From Cryptomeria japonica (Eukaryota > Streptophyta > Pinopsida > Cupressales > Cupressaceae): a DNA stretch of 64,000 nt. The notes under the pieces were generated by a model. That model was not told the DNA's origin, ran no database searches, and saw only the letters and a list, made by a program, of their open reading frames with translations. The stretch's first letter is position 1; every line of letters starts with the position of its first letter. This document shows, piece after piece, positions 1 through 10,911 of this stretch. The stretch covers positions 98,315,897 to 98,379,896 of the forward strand of contig NC_081407.1 in NCBI RefSeq assembly GCF_030272615.1. The letters run 5' to 3'. Position numbers and translations under genes: made by a program.

Positions 1-718
1 AAAGGACAGTGGTTTCTCGAAGCGTTCTTGTGGCCCCACTGCAAATCCATCACTCACATCAATTCCTACCCTTGGAATTTCCCATTCCAGAATTGAGTCC
101 ATGCCATCCAAATAGTCATTGTGCACTATTGTCTCCATCACCTTTTTCACCACCTCCACTGGTTCACCAACATCGAACCCCCACACCATGATTAAAGAAT
201 CCACATCCATAATCATTTGATACCTGTGCCTTAGATTGCCAAAAACCTTCCCTAGGATTAATTCCACACACTTAACCAGTTGTTCATCCTGAAAAAGAAA
301 CATCCCTTGAAGCCTTCTTTTTGTAACATCTCCAAAAAATGGGCATAATTACTTCTTAGTCTTCAGCGTAAAATTTGCCTCCATGATCCCTCTGCAAACA
401 CCTACCGTCTCTCCACACCTTGCCAACTCAACAACTTCTTCAGGAAGATAAGTTACCAATACATCGGGCAGTGAAAACAAATAAATGAGCATAATAATTG
501 TAATTCCCTCTTGCATTAAGTGCATTGTCCACCACATACCATCGCCCTTTTCTCGCCCCCAACTCCGAACAAAGCAATTAATGATTTTTATCAAATTTGT
601 ACTCTCTCTGATGACCTTCAACTCAAACCCCCTGATCACTCAACTAAATCCTCCATGACCAACAAACTAACATCTTCACATCTTAACTCACCTACTTTTT
701 CAAATATTAAACATCCCA
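1..718. other. LINE-adjacent sequence, no supported gene
   Basis: This stretch lies downstream, on the minus strand, of the RNase H relic that begins at 719. The open frames here have no motif I recognise. It may be the decayed 3' untranslated part of the same LINE, but nothing in it proves that. Confidence 0.3.
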
Positions 719-1203
719 CTAAGTTGGCCATTGTACATCTGCACCATCTCCACCCCACCATCTCATGACAAAACTGTCCAACTCACAGGTCACACTGGAC
801 AAAAGGTCTGCCACCCCATTTCCTGCTCTATGAATATGAGATATCTCAAAATCCTGGAAAAATTGAAGCCTTGAACAAATAATCGAAATGAATTTTCTTA
901 TTCTCCAACTTGGTGAAGCCCCTTTCGCAATTACTTCCACCACAACTCTCAAGTCCCCTTCTAAGTGTACCCTCGGTACTTTCTTATTACTTGTCAATTC
1001 CATCGCAATCAAAGCAGCCTACACCTCAACCTCATTATTTGCGCCATCTTGCAACCTCCGCACCCCTTTGAACTACACTTTACCTTCCTCATAACGAGCC
1101 ACACACCCTGCACCTGAGATACCTGGATTTGCCCTCGAAGCTCCATCAAAATTGATCTTGATCCACCCTTGCTCTAGTTCGGTCCACACCTCATCAGTAA
1201 CCT
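719..1203 (-). pseudogene. LINE ORF2 RNase H (RVT_3-type) relic
   Basis: Reading the minus strand gives the classic plant LINE RNase H opening NFDGASRANPGISGAG, then EGDLRVVVEVI and, near the end, HIHRAGNGVADLLS. These correspond to the DGAS, EGD and A-D motifs of the C-terminal RNase H domain of plant L1-like elements. Two in-frame stops fall between the first motif and the stretch beginning AALIAMEL, so no full protein can be made. Upstream reverse-transcriptase sequence is not visible in the adjoining DNA, so this is a 5'-truncated or eroded LINE copy. A host RNase H-like gene is less likely because of the stops and the lack of a conserved start. Confidence 0.75.
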
Positions 1204-1259
1204 TTCCACCCCTGGAAGAAGGGTTAACCCTAAAGGACCCATGAACGGATCATTTATCA

Positions 1260-1763
1260 AATTAAATTACATTCATCTATAATACATATACTACAATTTC
1301 ATTTAATACCATTATTAATTATCATATTTCTTATTTTAAAATAATCTTCTTAAGCATAAAGTAACCATTGTTTAGATATCAATTTCAAGTTATATATATA
1401 GAGAGAGAGAGTAGGGATTTAGAAGTATGACCTATATTTATGGTCATATAACTTTATATCTAATCAATTTAGTCATAAAATGCAACTAACATTTTAGGAA
1501 TATTATTTGAACGGGAAGATTTAATGTAAATTGTAAACTTTTCTTATATATATAATAAAATAAGGTAGGCTTTAATGTTTGAAGGGCAACTTCAAATAAA
1601 TGATTATCACAGAAAGTTATGACAAGGAGGATTGACCATCAAATTTGGGCCCTATTAGAAAGGTTGAGAATATTTGTTGAGACTATCTATATCTTTCCTC
1701 CATATTTTCTTCCAAAAGAATTCTCTAATATTTCTCTTTATTCTAATAAAAAAAAAAAATTAG
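1260..1763. other. AT-rich intergenic DNA
   Basis: AT-rich sequence with short (GA)n and (TA)n runs around 1395-1415. I see no coding pattern, RNA gene or element terminus. Confidence 0.5.
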
Positions 1764-1959
1764 TACGTTTGTATAAATTCTTCTAGATTCGATTGTATAG
1801 ATTTTTACATTGCCAACGTTTTGGATCAAACACCATGATCCATCATCAAGGAAAAAGAGCAAGCAAGAGAGCAAGAGAGCGAAGTCATGTTGTTTGATCC
1901 AAAACGTTGGCAACACCAAAATTTACACAGTCAAATCTAGAAGAATTTATACAAACATA
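1764..1959. mobile_element. Foldback / MITE-like element with ~72-bp inverted arms
   Basis: The left arm (about 1764-1838) and right arm (about 1885-1959) are imperfect reverse complements. Shared words are TTTGTATAAATTCTTCTAG and TTGCCAACGTTTTGGATCAA. The unpaired centre of about 45 bp is purine-rich (repeats of gcaagaga). Each outer end reads TA(C/T)GTTTGT, so a TA target duplication is possible but not distinguishable from the arm itself. There is no coding capacity. The long arms and short loop fit a foldback or MITE, but the family is not recognised. Confidence 0.7.
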
Positions 1960-2179
1960 TCAATATGGACTATGGAAACTTCATGAAAAAATACTAATTA
2001 GATAATTTAAGAAACAAAGCATTAGATTAAATTTCAAGATTAAAGAATGAATTTTTTTTTAATTTTATATAAATATTTTTTTAAGTATGCAACGTGAAGA
2101 GAAAGGATGTCAAACCATTATTGATATTTCAATTTTAAATTATTTTATTTTACTTCAAAATTAGTTTATTTTATTTATA

Positions 2180-3249
2180 TTGTTCGATAAAGATCTCGTT
2201 GATGGGATAGAGTGATGATGGGTAGGACAACTATTATAAGGAGGAAAGTGTGCAGATTTATTATTAGATGTGATGACCTCTAGTTTCAAGAAGGATAAGA
2301 ATTGAAGGTGATGGAAGAACTCATTACTCATCTTTTCAAATTTGTGATTATGAGGTGTGGCAGCTCCTTATGGGTTCAATAGTTGGGTGGTAAGATGGTA
2401 CATGATAGACATGAAAAGGAAAAGGAGGAGAAATCATTGAAGTAGAAGAATATCCAAGTGACTACTGAAGAAGTGGTGCTGGACTTCATGGCATTTATTG
2501 ATCAAGAAATTAGTGACCCTACACCCAAATAGTGGATAGTTCATATCTGGTAGCTGGTTAAGGGAATGGACAGTTCTCTAGGGGTGAGTATATGTTTGAC
2601 GATGGAAAAGTTGCTTTGGATGTAGGCTATACAAGGGGCATATGGAATACAGTCAATGCATCTTATTCATTTTCATACACATCTATTCTTTTAATGAGAG
2701 CTAGTTCTTACCTCTTCTACGAGAACATTAGAGATGTTGTTCACCAGTTTGAGGTACCTTTCGATTCTTTTCTAGGACACCTTCATGCTATTAAGAGGAG
2801 GCAAATGTCTCAAATTGAGCGTAGAAATGATTGCTAAGAAGTTGCAAGTCATTACTCCTATGCTGGCTATTTTGTTGTTCTCTAAGTGTTGTGTTTCAAA
2901 GGAGGACAAAGACAAAAGTGAGGAGATTAAAGTATCAAGTTAGAATGTGGAATGTGAAAAATGTTACCGTGTATAGACGGAAGAGTGAGATCTATGTAAT
3001 TTGCCTCGACTCTTGTTGGGTTCTCAAATCTCTTTGATACTATGCTAGATAGTGGGGTGGGGTAGAAGTTTTTAAGGCTTTAGTCATTTTGTTTGGGTTG
3101 TACTGTGGTTCTAATCTCACAGTAGTTTTTCTATTTGGTATGATATCTCATTTATTAATACAACAATATGGGGCTTAGGCATAGATAATAGGGTTTATCC
3201 AAATTTGATGGTTCCTATATCTAAACCAAGTAATATTATAAAAAAAAAA
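2180..3249 (+). other. Decayed retroelement-like segment ending in an A-tract
   Basis: Frames in this stretch are broken but show coding-like pieces such as TEEVVLDFMAFIDQEISDP near 2460-2520 and a small open frame at 2592-2837. The segment ends with a T-rich untranslated-looking part, then 'ttattaatacaacaatatgg' and an A-run at 3240-3249, which is how LINE insertions end. I do not recognise the protein family. A plus-strand LINE or LINE-mobilised copy is the best guess. Confidence 0.35.
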
Positions 3250-3779
3250 TGTTTATTAATGAATTTTTTTAGTTTTTATTTATTCTAATTATGTCAAGAG
3301 GTGTTCTATGATGAGATAAAAGGTAGTGTAATGAAATCAATGTGCTAACAAAGGCTCTTAATTTTTATCTTTAATTTGATCGACATTTACATCTCAAAGT
3401 ATGTAACATATTAATAAACATAATATTGAATTAATAAACATAATATTAATAGTGAATCATCAAGCATAAATTTAAAATATGAAATACAAATGAAATATAT
3501 TTTTATTTTTGGAAATTGTTTTTCTTTTTATAAACACAAATTAGAAAAGGATGAATAAATAAAATTTGCTAGTTGTAAGAGTAAAACAACAAAAAAATAT
3601 AGAGTGAGGTGAAAAAATAGGAAAAATATTATAGTTATAAGTTTTTTAATTTAATTACAATTATAAGTTAGGGTTTAAGCTAAATATTTTCCTATATTAA
3701 TATATTGATTCCAAATTAAATTAAAATAACTTTCAATTTAAGTTTGGATGCAAATTTGTGGCATAAATACTACCTTGAG
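3250..3779. other. AT-rich intergenic DNA
   Basis: Very AT-rich with short A and T runs. No coding or structural signal seen. Confidence 0.5.
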
Positions 3780-4480
3780 CCAAGTGCGCAGGTACCTAAT
3801 TATGACAACTCAAGAAGCAGAGGTGTTGCAGGCTCGTTGGAATGAAATTACCGGACAATCAATTTCCTTTTGCATGTGGCTGGAATCAAAAACCCTGAAG
3901 AGGCAGACTGGCATTGGGATTATTTGACCACAGAGGGGTTCCTGGATGAAGATGAATTTAATGCAAATGACGCAGGTGAGATAATGAGGGTTGTAATGCT
4001 AGACCGAGGAGAAAAATGGATTCCAAATGACGACTGTGATGTGGAGGATATTGCTAGGTCTGAGATCCATGCCAACTATGGCTAGGATTGCTCAACGGTT
4101 CAACAGGCCAAACATGGAAGACAAGTAAAATTGGAGATGGAAAGAGAGGAAGTGGCTGGACGACGTGCAGGTACTGCCATCTAGCCATGCCTAGTTGCTC
4201 TTAGAGGTTTTCAGGGTACTCAATGTGGGGCCAATTTTGATATTTGGTTAAATGTTAATAATGTGCATGTTTGATACTTTGGTATAGGTATGTGTCAGGT
4301 TTATTGTATGGGTCTATGTCTATAGCTGAAGCTGAACTGTGTTAAGATGGTCTAGCATGCTCCATTTTGGAAGTTGGTGGAGCTGTATTTTTGGTTGATG
4401 GGTTTTGGTTTTTTGCATTGTAATTTGCTTTTACTCTGTTGCACTATAAAACTCTTTTTTGATAAAATATAATGGGTGTT
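3780..4480 (+). other. Decayed segment with LINE-like 3' tail
   Basis: A 71-codon open frame (3870-4085) encodes an acidic peptide (EEADWHWDYLTTEGFLDEDE) that I cannot assign. It is followed by about 350 bp of T- and G-rich untranslated-looking sequence ending 'tttttgataaaatataatgg', the kind of terminus seen on plant LINE copies. Function of the open frame is unknown and it may be fortuitous. Confidence 0.3.
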
Positions 4481-4916
4481 GATCCTACCCAACAATTTAC
4501 CTATAATAAAAATAAATAAAAATTAACTTAAGTTTAGTTAATAGTTAATATAACTAAGAAATTAATATAAATCTAATAAAATAATTTATTTTTTATAAAA
4601 ATTTTAATCAATAAAGTGTCTTTTTATTAAAAGATCCGGTTTTTGAGCCTAGCCCAAATCAAATGGGGCTACAGATAGGGAGCCATCTCCCCAAAAATAC
4701 ACAATAACAAAATGCAAAGACCCATTAACAGGTCAACTCATTACATCTTTAGATTTACTTTATCTTTTGTATGAGATCGAAGAAGCATATTGTAGGATCA
4801 TTTAGGTTCTTCAATTGTTTATCTATCTTTCCTTTCACTTCTATCTAACCATCCTCGTACTCACTAGAGTCTTTCATCTCTACAATACTGCCACCATAGG
4901 AAGGTTGCATCCCCTC
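4481..4916. other. AT-rich flank of the next element
   Basis: No gene is visible. The composition changes from AT-rich to mixed at about 4630, before the direct repeat that starts at 4917. Confidence 0.4.
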
Positions 4917-5529
4917 TGTAGAGGAGGGGATTCGCTAATTTCAAAGTGTCAAACCTCGAGGAGAAAACCTTCCTTCACTACCTCACTAAACTAGCACTCT
5001 GGTGAGCCATGAAGATACAAACAACTAACTATCCAAACCTATGAGTGTAAATTATTGGATAGAAGAAGTGATAGACAACCTAGAAGAACAAGCCACAAAG
5101 ACTCTTTGGTGATCTCTACTCAGTCTCTATCCAAGGACACATGTGCGAGTAGAGGATGATAGCACAACGCACTGGCATCCAGTATGGACAAAGTATAAAG
5201 AGTCATACCAAGAGTACAAAAGAACTAGATTTCTCTAAATGATATGATAGTAAATAATGTAATAATATTAACAAAGAATGAAAGGAAAGAAGAAGGAGCT
5301 CACAATAGTCCCATGCTTGAAGCCTCCTACTAGCCCACGAACTTGCTTTGATAACTTGCACACAAGTCGAACAGAGATGAAAATGTTGGGGTTGTGTTTT
5401 AGAGGTCTGCCACAATTAGACCCTCACTTTGGTGTTTCCACCTCCATGAACAACCAAATAGATAGATTGATAAAAATTATTAATGGAATAGAAAGTAAAT
5501 GTAGCAAACAATATGCTAATGAAGATAAT

Positions 5530-5620
<91 letters not shown>

Positions 5621-5795
5621 TCCCCTTCCACACCCAAAGCAAAGAGCTTGTCGAATGAAGAAGAAGAATAGTAGAATCCTCCTTAAAGTGTGATAAAAAT
5701 GCTCACAATGTGAGAGTGTAAAAAGACTGGAGATTCAACCAAAGAGATTCAATGGAGTGATTAGTGAGCTCATAGAGAGAATGGAGTGAATCCCA
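4917..5795 (-). repeat. G4 direct repeat / LTR copy 1
   Basis: This copy aligns by eye with 7437-8249 from 'tagaggagggga' through 'gagtgaatccca'. It is 66 bp longer, mostly because of an expanded GA microsatellite. Confidence 0.6.
5532..5618. repeat. (GA)n microsatellite
   Basis: An uninterrupted run of about 43 GA units. The matching site in the second LTR copy (about 8050) carries only a few units, so the expansion happened after the two copies formed. Long open frames of repeating Arg-Glu or Ser-Leu across it are artefacts. Confidence 0.98.
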
Positions 5796-5899
5796 TTGAA
5801 AATAACTTGTGTATGTAAAATGTCAATGGGATAAGATAGTAGAGGAATGTTAAGTAGGGTGGTGATAAGGGGTGGCTTAAAGGAGGGAGTGATAAAGAC

Positions 5900-7330
5900 C
5901 TATACGCTTTTAAGGTGAGGCTCATCGGTAGTCCTTGGAGTGGTTGGTAGTAGCATGGAAAATAGAGTAGGTATAGAGGCAACAAAAGCTAAAAGAGTGG
6001 GGGAAAGCACGAAAACAATAAGAGCAAGGGCAAACACTGATGACTCACTTGCATCCTTCAAGGTGGCCTCACGCTTTCGGGTCATTACCTGTTGGCAATG
6101 CTTAAGCTCATGCGCAAGTTGGTTTTGTCGTAGATGGTGACCAGGAGCAGAATTTCAAGAGGTCTCAACAACATCATGCTCCATGGGAGAGGCCTTTGGA
6201 GCCATTGTCAGCAAAGGAGAAGGCCCAACCAATGGAGCAGGAGGCACTTTTGAAGAAGGTCCCGCAGGCACAATCAGAAGAACCCTTCCTCATTTTGTTC
6301 TAGGAGCAGTTTGAGGAACAATTTGTACTCTTAAAGGTTGTGATGTAGGAGCCAGAGGTGACGAGCAAGTTTGAGGTGAACACCTACCCTTATTGTATCA
6401 GGTAGCACGAGGGATATCCACCACGATAGGAAGCTCGAAGGGAGGGTGGGCTACATACATGGAAAACATAGGTGTATTTCCTTTACCTACATTAAGTGCA
6501 ATTGCAGGAACAAAAAACACTGCCAAGGGTCATGTAGTCCTAGGCGGGCAAGGAGCTCTACCTTGAGTAATAGGCCTATATCCTTAGCCCTTGATGAAAA
6601 AGGGACAAATGATACAACTTGCTATAGTATAGGAGTAGACAGAGCAAAAATTGATGTAGGGGGAGATAATGAAATTGTAGGCTGGAATGATGTAGAGGCC
6701 AACTCCCCTGCCTTATACTTGTAATAAGACATATAATAGATCTCCACAAGGAAGCATGTATACAATTGAAGCAGGCCATAAACGATGCAAGGAAAAGCCC
6801 CCACAGGCAATCAACAGTTGAAATATAGTATCCTATACTACATGTATTGTGCCCTCGTGAGGAAATTTTAAACATTTATGGGCAATCGAAGGAACCACTT
6901 CCATGGTGATCAATCAAGGGATATCTAGCTTAACCTAGAATAGGTTAGATTCAGGAATAACAAATGTAGTTTCCACCACCTTAAGTCCCACAAGGACTAT
7001 CAAAGTGGTGTTACCTAGAGGAAGAATTGAGAGCCCATCATGAGTGTGAACAAAGGCATTGCACTTGTCATGTCTCACCCTATCATACCATTTATGAATA
7101 AGGCCTGCTCTGTGATAAAATTGACTCGACATGTAGGATCTACCATCACACCTATAATGATGTGATTGTTTACGTTAGCTAGGATGTATAACAGGCCAAG
7201 TTCACCATCATAAGGAGCATTGAAAGGTGCAAAAGATATGTCAGTTCTTTTCATCCTCTAGCTAGGGGGCGAGATCAGAATGATAGTGACCATGTTAACA
7301 GGCGAGCCACCACTTAGGTTAAGATCCAAT
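5900..7330 (-). pseudogene. Ty3/gypsy aspartic protease relic plus proline-rich linker (G4)
   Basis: On the minus strand, 7190-7140 reads VMVDPTCRVNFITEQAL, matching the D(G/T)GS-VN-I-E block of plant gypsy proteases. In a shifted frame 7130-6935 continues through GNTTLIVLVGLK, and about 6925-6850 gives ITMEVVPSIAHKCLKF, the usual end of such proteases. Downstream, 6350-6050 encodes a proline/alanine-rich segment and then LAHELKHCQQVMTRKREA. Stops and frame changes are frequent. Order and composition suggest a protease followed by linker, with reverse transcriptase and later domains deleted. Confidence 0.6.
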
Positions 7331-7436
7331 GACGCGAAGATGAAGTTATAGGATAATAAAATGAAAGATTGTAGGATGTTTTAAATGCTTTAAAGTTTAA
7401 ACACACAAGATCAATTTCACATTGAGTTCACTGAAA

Positions 7437-8249
7437 TATAGAGGAGGGGATTTGCTACCCTCAAAGTGACAAACCTCAAGGAGCAAACCTTCCTTCACTA
7501 GCTCACTAAACTGGCACTCTGGTGAGCCAAGAAGATACAAACAACTAACTATCCAAACCTGCGAGTGAAAATTACTTGATAGAAGAAGTAATAAGCTTAT
7601 TTAATTATTAAACTTAGAAGAACAGGCCATAGGGACTCTTTGGTGATCTCTACTCAGTCTCTGCCAGGGGACGCACACACGAGTTAAGGACATCGACATC
7701 CAGTACATACAAAGTACAAAGAGTCATACCGAGAGTACAAAAGGACCATATTTCTCTAAATGATATGATAGTAAATAATGTAACAATATTAACAAAAAAT
7801 GAAAGGAAATAAGAAGCTCACAACAATCCCATGCTTGAAGCCTCCAGTTAGCTCATGAACTTGCTTTGATAACCTACACACAAGATGCACATAGATAAAA
7901 ATGTTGGGCTTCTATTTTAGAGGTCTACCACAGTTAGATCCCCGCTTTGGTGTTTCCAGCTCCACAAATAGCTAGCTAGATAGATTGATAAAACTTGATA
8001 ATGTAATATCAAGTAAATGTAACAAACAATATGTTAATGAAGATAATAAAAAGAGAGAGGGAGGAGAAGAGAACTCCCCTTCCACACCTAAAGCATATAG
8101 CTTGTCAGAAGAAGAAGAAGGAGTATATAATCCTCCTCAGCGTGTGATAATAATGCTCAGAATGTGAGAGAGTAAAGAGGCCAGAGACACAACCAAAGAG
8201 CTTCAATAGAGTGAGTAGTGAGATCATAAAGAGCATGGAGTGAATCCCA
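7437..8249 (-). repeat. G4 direct repeat / LTR copy 2
   Basis: Second copy of the repeat at 4917-5795. In minus orientation this would be the 5' LTR. Its inner terminus reads TATA where copy 1 reads TGTA. Confidence 0.6.
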
Positions 8250-8699
8250 TCAAATAGAGAATGTATAGACCCCCAAAATGAGGCCACAGAGGAAAATATG
8301 CACGCTAGAAGCGAAACCAACATCGGTGGTCATTGAGAGTGGTGTTACGAACTCTACCAATCATAGGTGTAATGATCAAATGACCACCTTGCAGATTGCA
8401 GGTTTACAAGATGCTAGAATAGTGCACAAGTGTCCTTGAGTCATACAGTCAATGAAGCCAGGGACAAGGACAAGATAGTGGGCAATAGAGCAAGCCATGC
8501 AGATAAAGGGACAAAAAGGTGAAGAAGATCTCTAATCAGTATAAAGCGAAGGCACTTATGTAGCATGGAATTACAGGGCTACTATTTTACAACAATATAG
8601 CCTCAATTGAACTCTGTGATCTCTTCCCCTTCACAACGTTCATACCGTTCTCTTATTCTGTAGCTATCCGCAATACCTCAAGGGATGATCCAATGAACC
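8250..8699. other. Unassigned sequence between G4 and LINE relic
   Basis: No supported open frame, repeat or RNA gene. The base composition is unremarkable. Confidence 0.4.
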
Positions 8700-9510
8700 C
8701 ACTCACCCCCCCTTCTTTGTGTGAATGAATAGGGTTGACCACCATCTATCCAGCCAAACAAAGACTAGTATTAACACTAGTATTATCATTCTTATCTACC
8801 CCTTTCAAAACCTTAGAAGTTGAGGGATCTTTGTCCCATTTATCCTCAATATCTCCTTAATTGTTTAAGCCCTTGAGGGCATCAATGTTATCTTATCCAT
8901 TGCATAGTGATGGAGGGAAACCCCCTCCTCTAGGTTTCCATTCTACTCAATTGTTACTTATCACATTTGGTTGCAATATGCCTCATTTGAAAGTATCTTC
9001 TATATCTAAATGGTACACCTTCATAATCCACTAGTTGCAGCCAACTCCCATTACTCTATTTTAAATCTAGTTCCAGAGGAAGCGCCTTAGTCACATCCAT
9101 CTCAACCAAAATTCGAGCATATGTAGTATGCTAAAAATCCAAGGAACACTCATCTATATTTAAAAATTTACCCAAAGAATTTCCAATAGCTTCAAAGCAA
9201 GATTCAAACCAATATTGAATCAGAAGATTTAGAAGTCTTACCCATATAGGAATCTTGTCAAAAGATTCAGTGGTATGGTTGAAGGCTAGATACCATGGTT
9301 TCAAAAACAACAAGTGCTTCTCCTCCCAACTCCATTGATATTTGCATAAAATTTTATTCATGTCCTGAACATTTTTAAACACTACCACAAAAAAGCCTCA
9401 AGCACCAAGGTAAATTTGCACACCTACTGTCAAAATGGGATTCCAAAACTCTGTCATCCATTTGTGCAAAATCACCCAGAAACGACTAATAACCTTTGAA
9501 TCTTCCAATC
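8700..9510 (-). pseudogene. LINE ORF1 relic (DUF4283 plus CCHC zinc knuckle)
   Basis: Minus-strand frames give ILHKWMTEFWNPILTVG, then SWEEKHLLFLKPWYLAF and SFDKIPIWVRLLNL, the DUF4283 domain of plant LINE ORF1 proteins. Next comes TYARILVEMDVTKALP and LVDYEGVPFRYRRYFQMRHI, the entry to the zf-CCHC_4 knuckle. Knuckle cysteines are replaced (Tyr/Arg where Cys is usual), and stops interrupt at least three places. An acidic tail follows down to about 8700. This is a nucleic-acid-binding ORF1 fragment of a dead LINE; ORF2 is not next to it. Confidence 0.8.
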
Positions 9511-10843
9511 AAACCTGTATCCAACAAAAAACTTCTTATTTTCCAATACTTCATTTTATATACCCTCATCCAGGTGAACCGTGTTCCTTACAATAGCTTG
9601 GTTTGTCTATGCAACTTTATTGTTCCTCTCAATCCTATCATCCCCTACAATTTGCCTCTCTCTCGACCTATTTTCCCTCTACCTCTTACACATACATTAC
9701 CCTTCCTTGCTTCCCAACCATATTTTTTAAACCTCCCATCGTTACTATTGTCGTTGTTGAAACCATATCTATAGCCAAAGTGCATAATGACTAGACCAAA
9801 CTTTGTTGTCCAAAAGGATCCTAAATAACTTCCAAAAACATTAGAATGATTTCGAAAAGTATCTCCCAGTCTCACAAATTGATAGAAACCCTAGGGAGCA
9901 ACACATTTGACATCCTCATTTTTACACTAATCTGTTTTTCATAAAATTTTGATACTACTGATATGATTCAAATTTATTAAAATTGTCCATAAAAGATAAT
10001 TTAAATATATCTCTCTAAAAACATCAAATATCAAGAAATATCTCTTGAGATCTATTAGTAGGATTTTACGATATATGTTCTAAGTTTTTAAAATTATTTA
10101 TTAGAATATTATTTTTATTTATTTACATTAGTTAGTATATATATATATATATATTTTAATTTCATCAATATTATTTATTAAAAACTAATTTTATTTAATT
10201 ATAGGAAGAGCATGGCGTGTTCTAATAACCGTGCACTCCTTGTGCACCCAACCCCCCAGTTATTAACTTTAAAGGAACCAAAAAATGATAACTAAAAGCT
10301 CATTAATAAATTTCACGTACTAATAGCCGCTCATTTTTAGCTTTGTTGGACCATAATTGCCCCATTTGTGCACGACTACTAGAAAATTTGTACAAAACTA
10401 TTGAGACATTTGTCCATAAGTATTGGCAATATTAAGTGCATGATTATTGGGACATCTTTAAGTAGGTACACTTCAAAATGTGTACTTTTTAATCCTTGCA
10501 CACATAATGGATCCCACATCATGCGTTGTTACTACTGAAAAGCCAAAACAATAGCTATATGCAATTAAGTCGCATACAAAGACAACAACAAGAAAACTGT
10601 CAAAATGTATTGTTTAAGATCTACAGGTGCACAAAATTAGATTTAATGACTACTTGTCTGCTTCTCCTAATTTTTAAATGTAACTAAAAATTTAAATTTT
10701 TTTTTAAAAAATATTTGTAGGCTATGTTCCAATTTTCAGTTACATTTACATAAATCCAATATGAAAAACTCCCTGAATAACACCTCTCAGCCTAATTATC
10801 TCATACATTCGATATTTAGAAAATAAAGTTAACGCCTCACACC
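9511..10843. other. Intergenic region upstream of the PPR gene
   Basis: AT-rich with an (AT)n run at about 10134-10154. No transposon termini or coding patterns are evident. The PPR promoter must lie in the 3' part, but I could not identify a convincing TATA box. Confidence 0.4.
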
Positions 10844-10873
10844 ATGGCTGCAACTTACTTCAAATTCACATGA
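10844..10873 (+). promoter_or_regulatory. Short upstream ORF in the PPR 5' leader
   Basis: A 9-codon open frame (MAATYFKFT, then TGA) starts 68 bp before the PPR start codon. Its context, accATGGct, is a much stronger plant initiation context than that of the main start (aataATGca). If the transcript begins upstream of it, the uORF would reduce translation of the PPR protein. The transcript start is not known from sequence. Confidence 0.45.
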
Positions 10874-10911
10874 AAGTTGAACGGAAGGTGGGATTTTTGT
10901 GAGAAGTAATA

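Larger units (their letters stand above)
4917..8249 (-). mobile_element. Degenerate LTR element (G4) with gypsy protease remains
   Basis: Two direct repeats (4917-5795 and 7437-8249) flank 1.64 kb that holds minus-strand Ty3/gypsy protease remnants followed by a proline-rich stretch. On the minus strand the repeats run from TGGGATTCACTCC to CCTCCTCTACA in one copy, and to CCTCCTCTATA in the other, so TG...CA ends are nearly preserved. No reverse transcriptase or integrase is present. I see no convincing target-site duplication or primer-binding site. The element is probably old and internally deleted. A plain segmental duplication flanking gypsy debris is the alternative. Confidence 0.55.

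Noticed and set aside
5278-5658. Arg-Glu and Ser-Leu repeat proteins across the GA tract on both strands.
   Set aside because: They are translations of a microsatellite with no conserved flanks.
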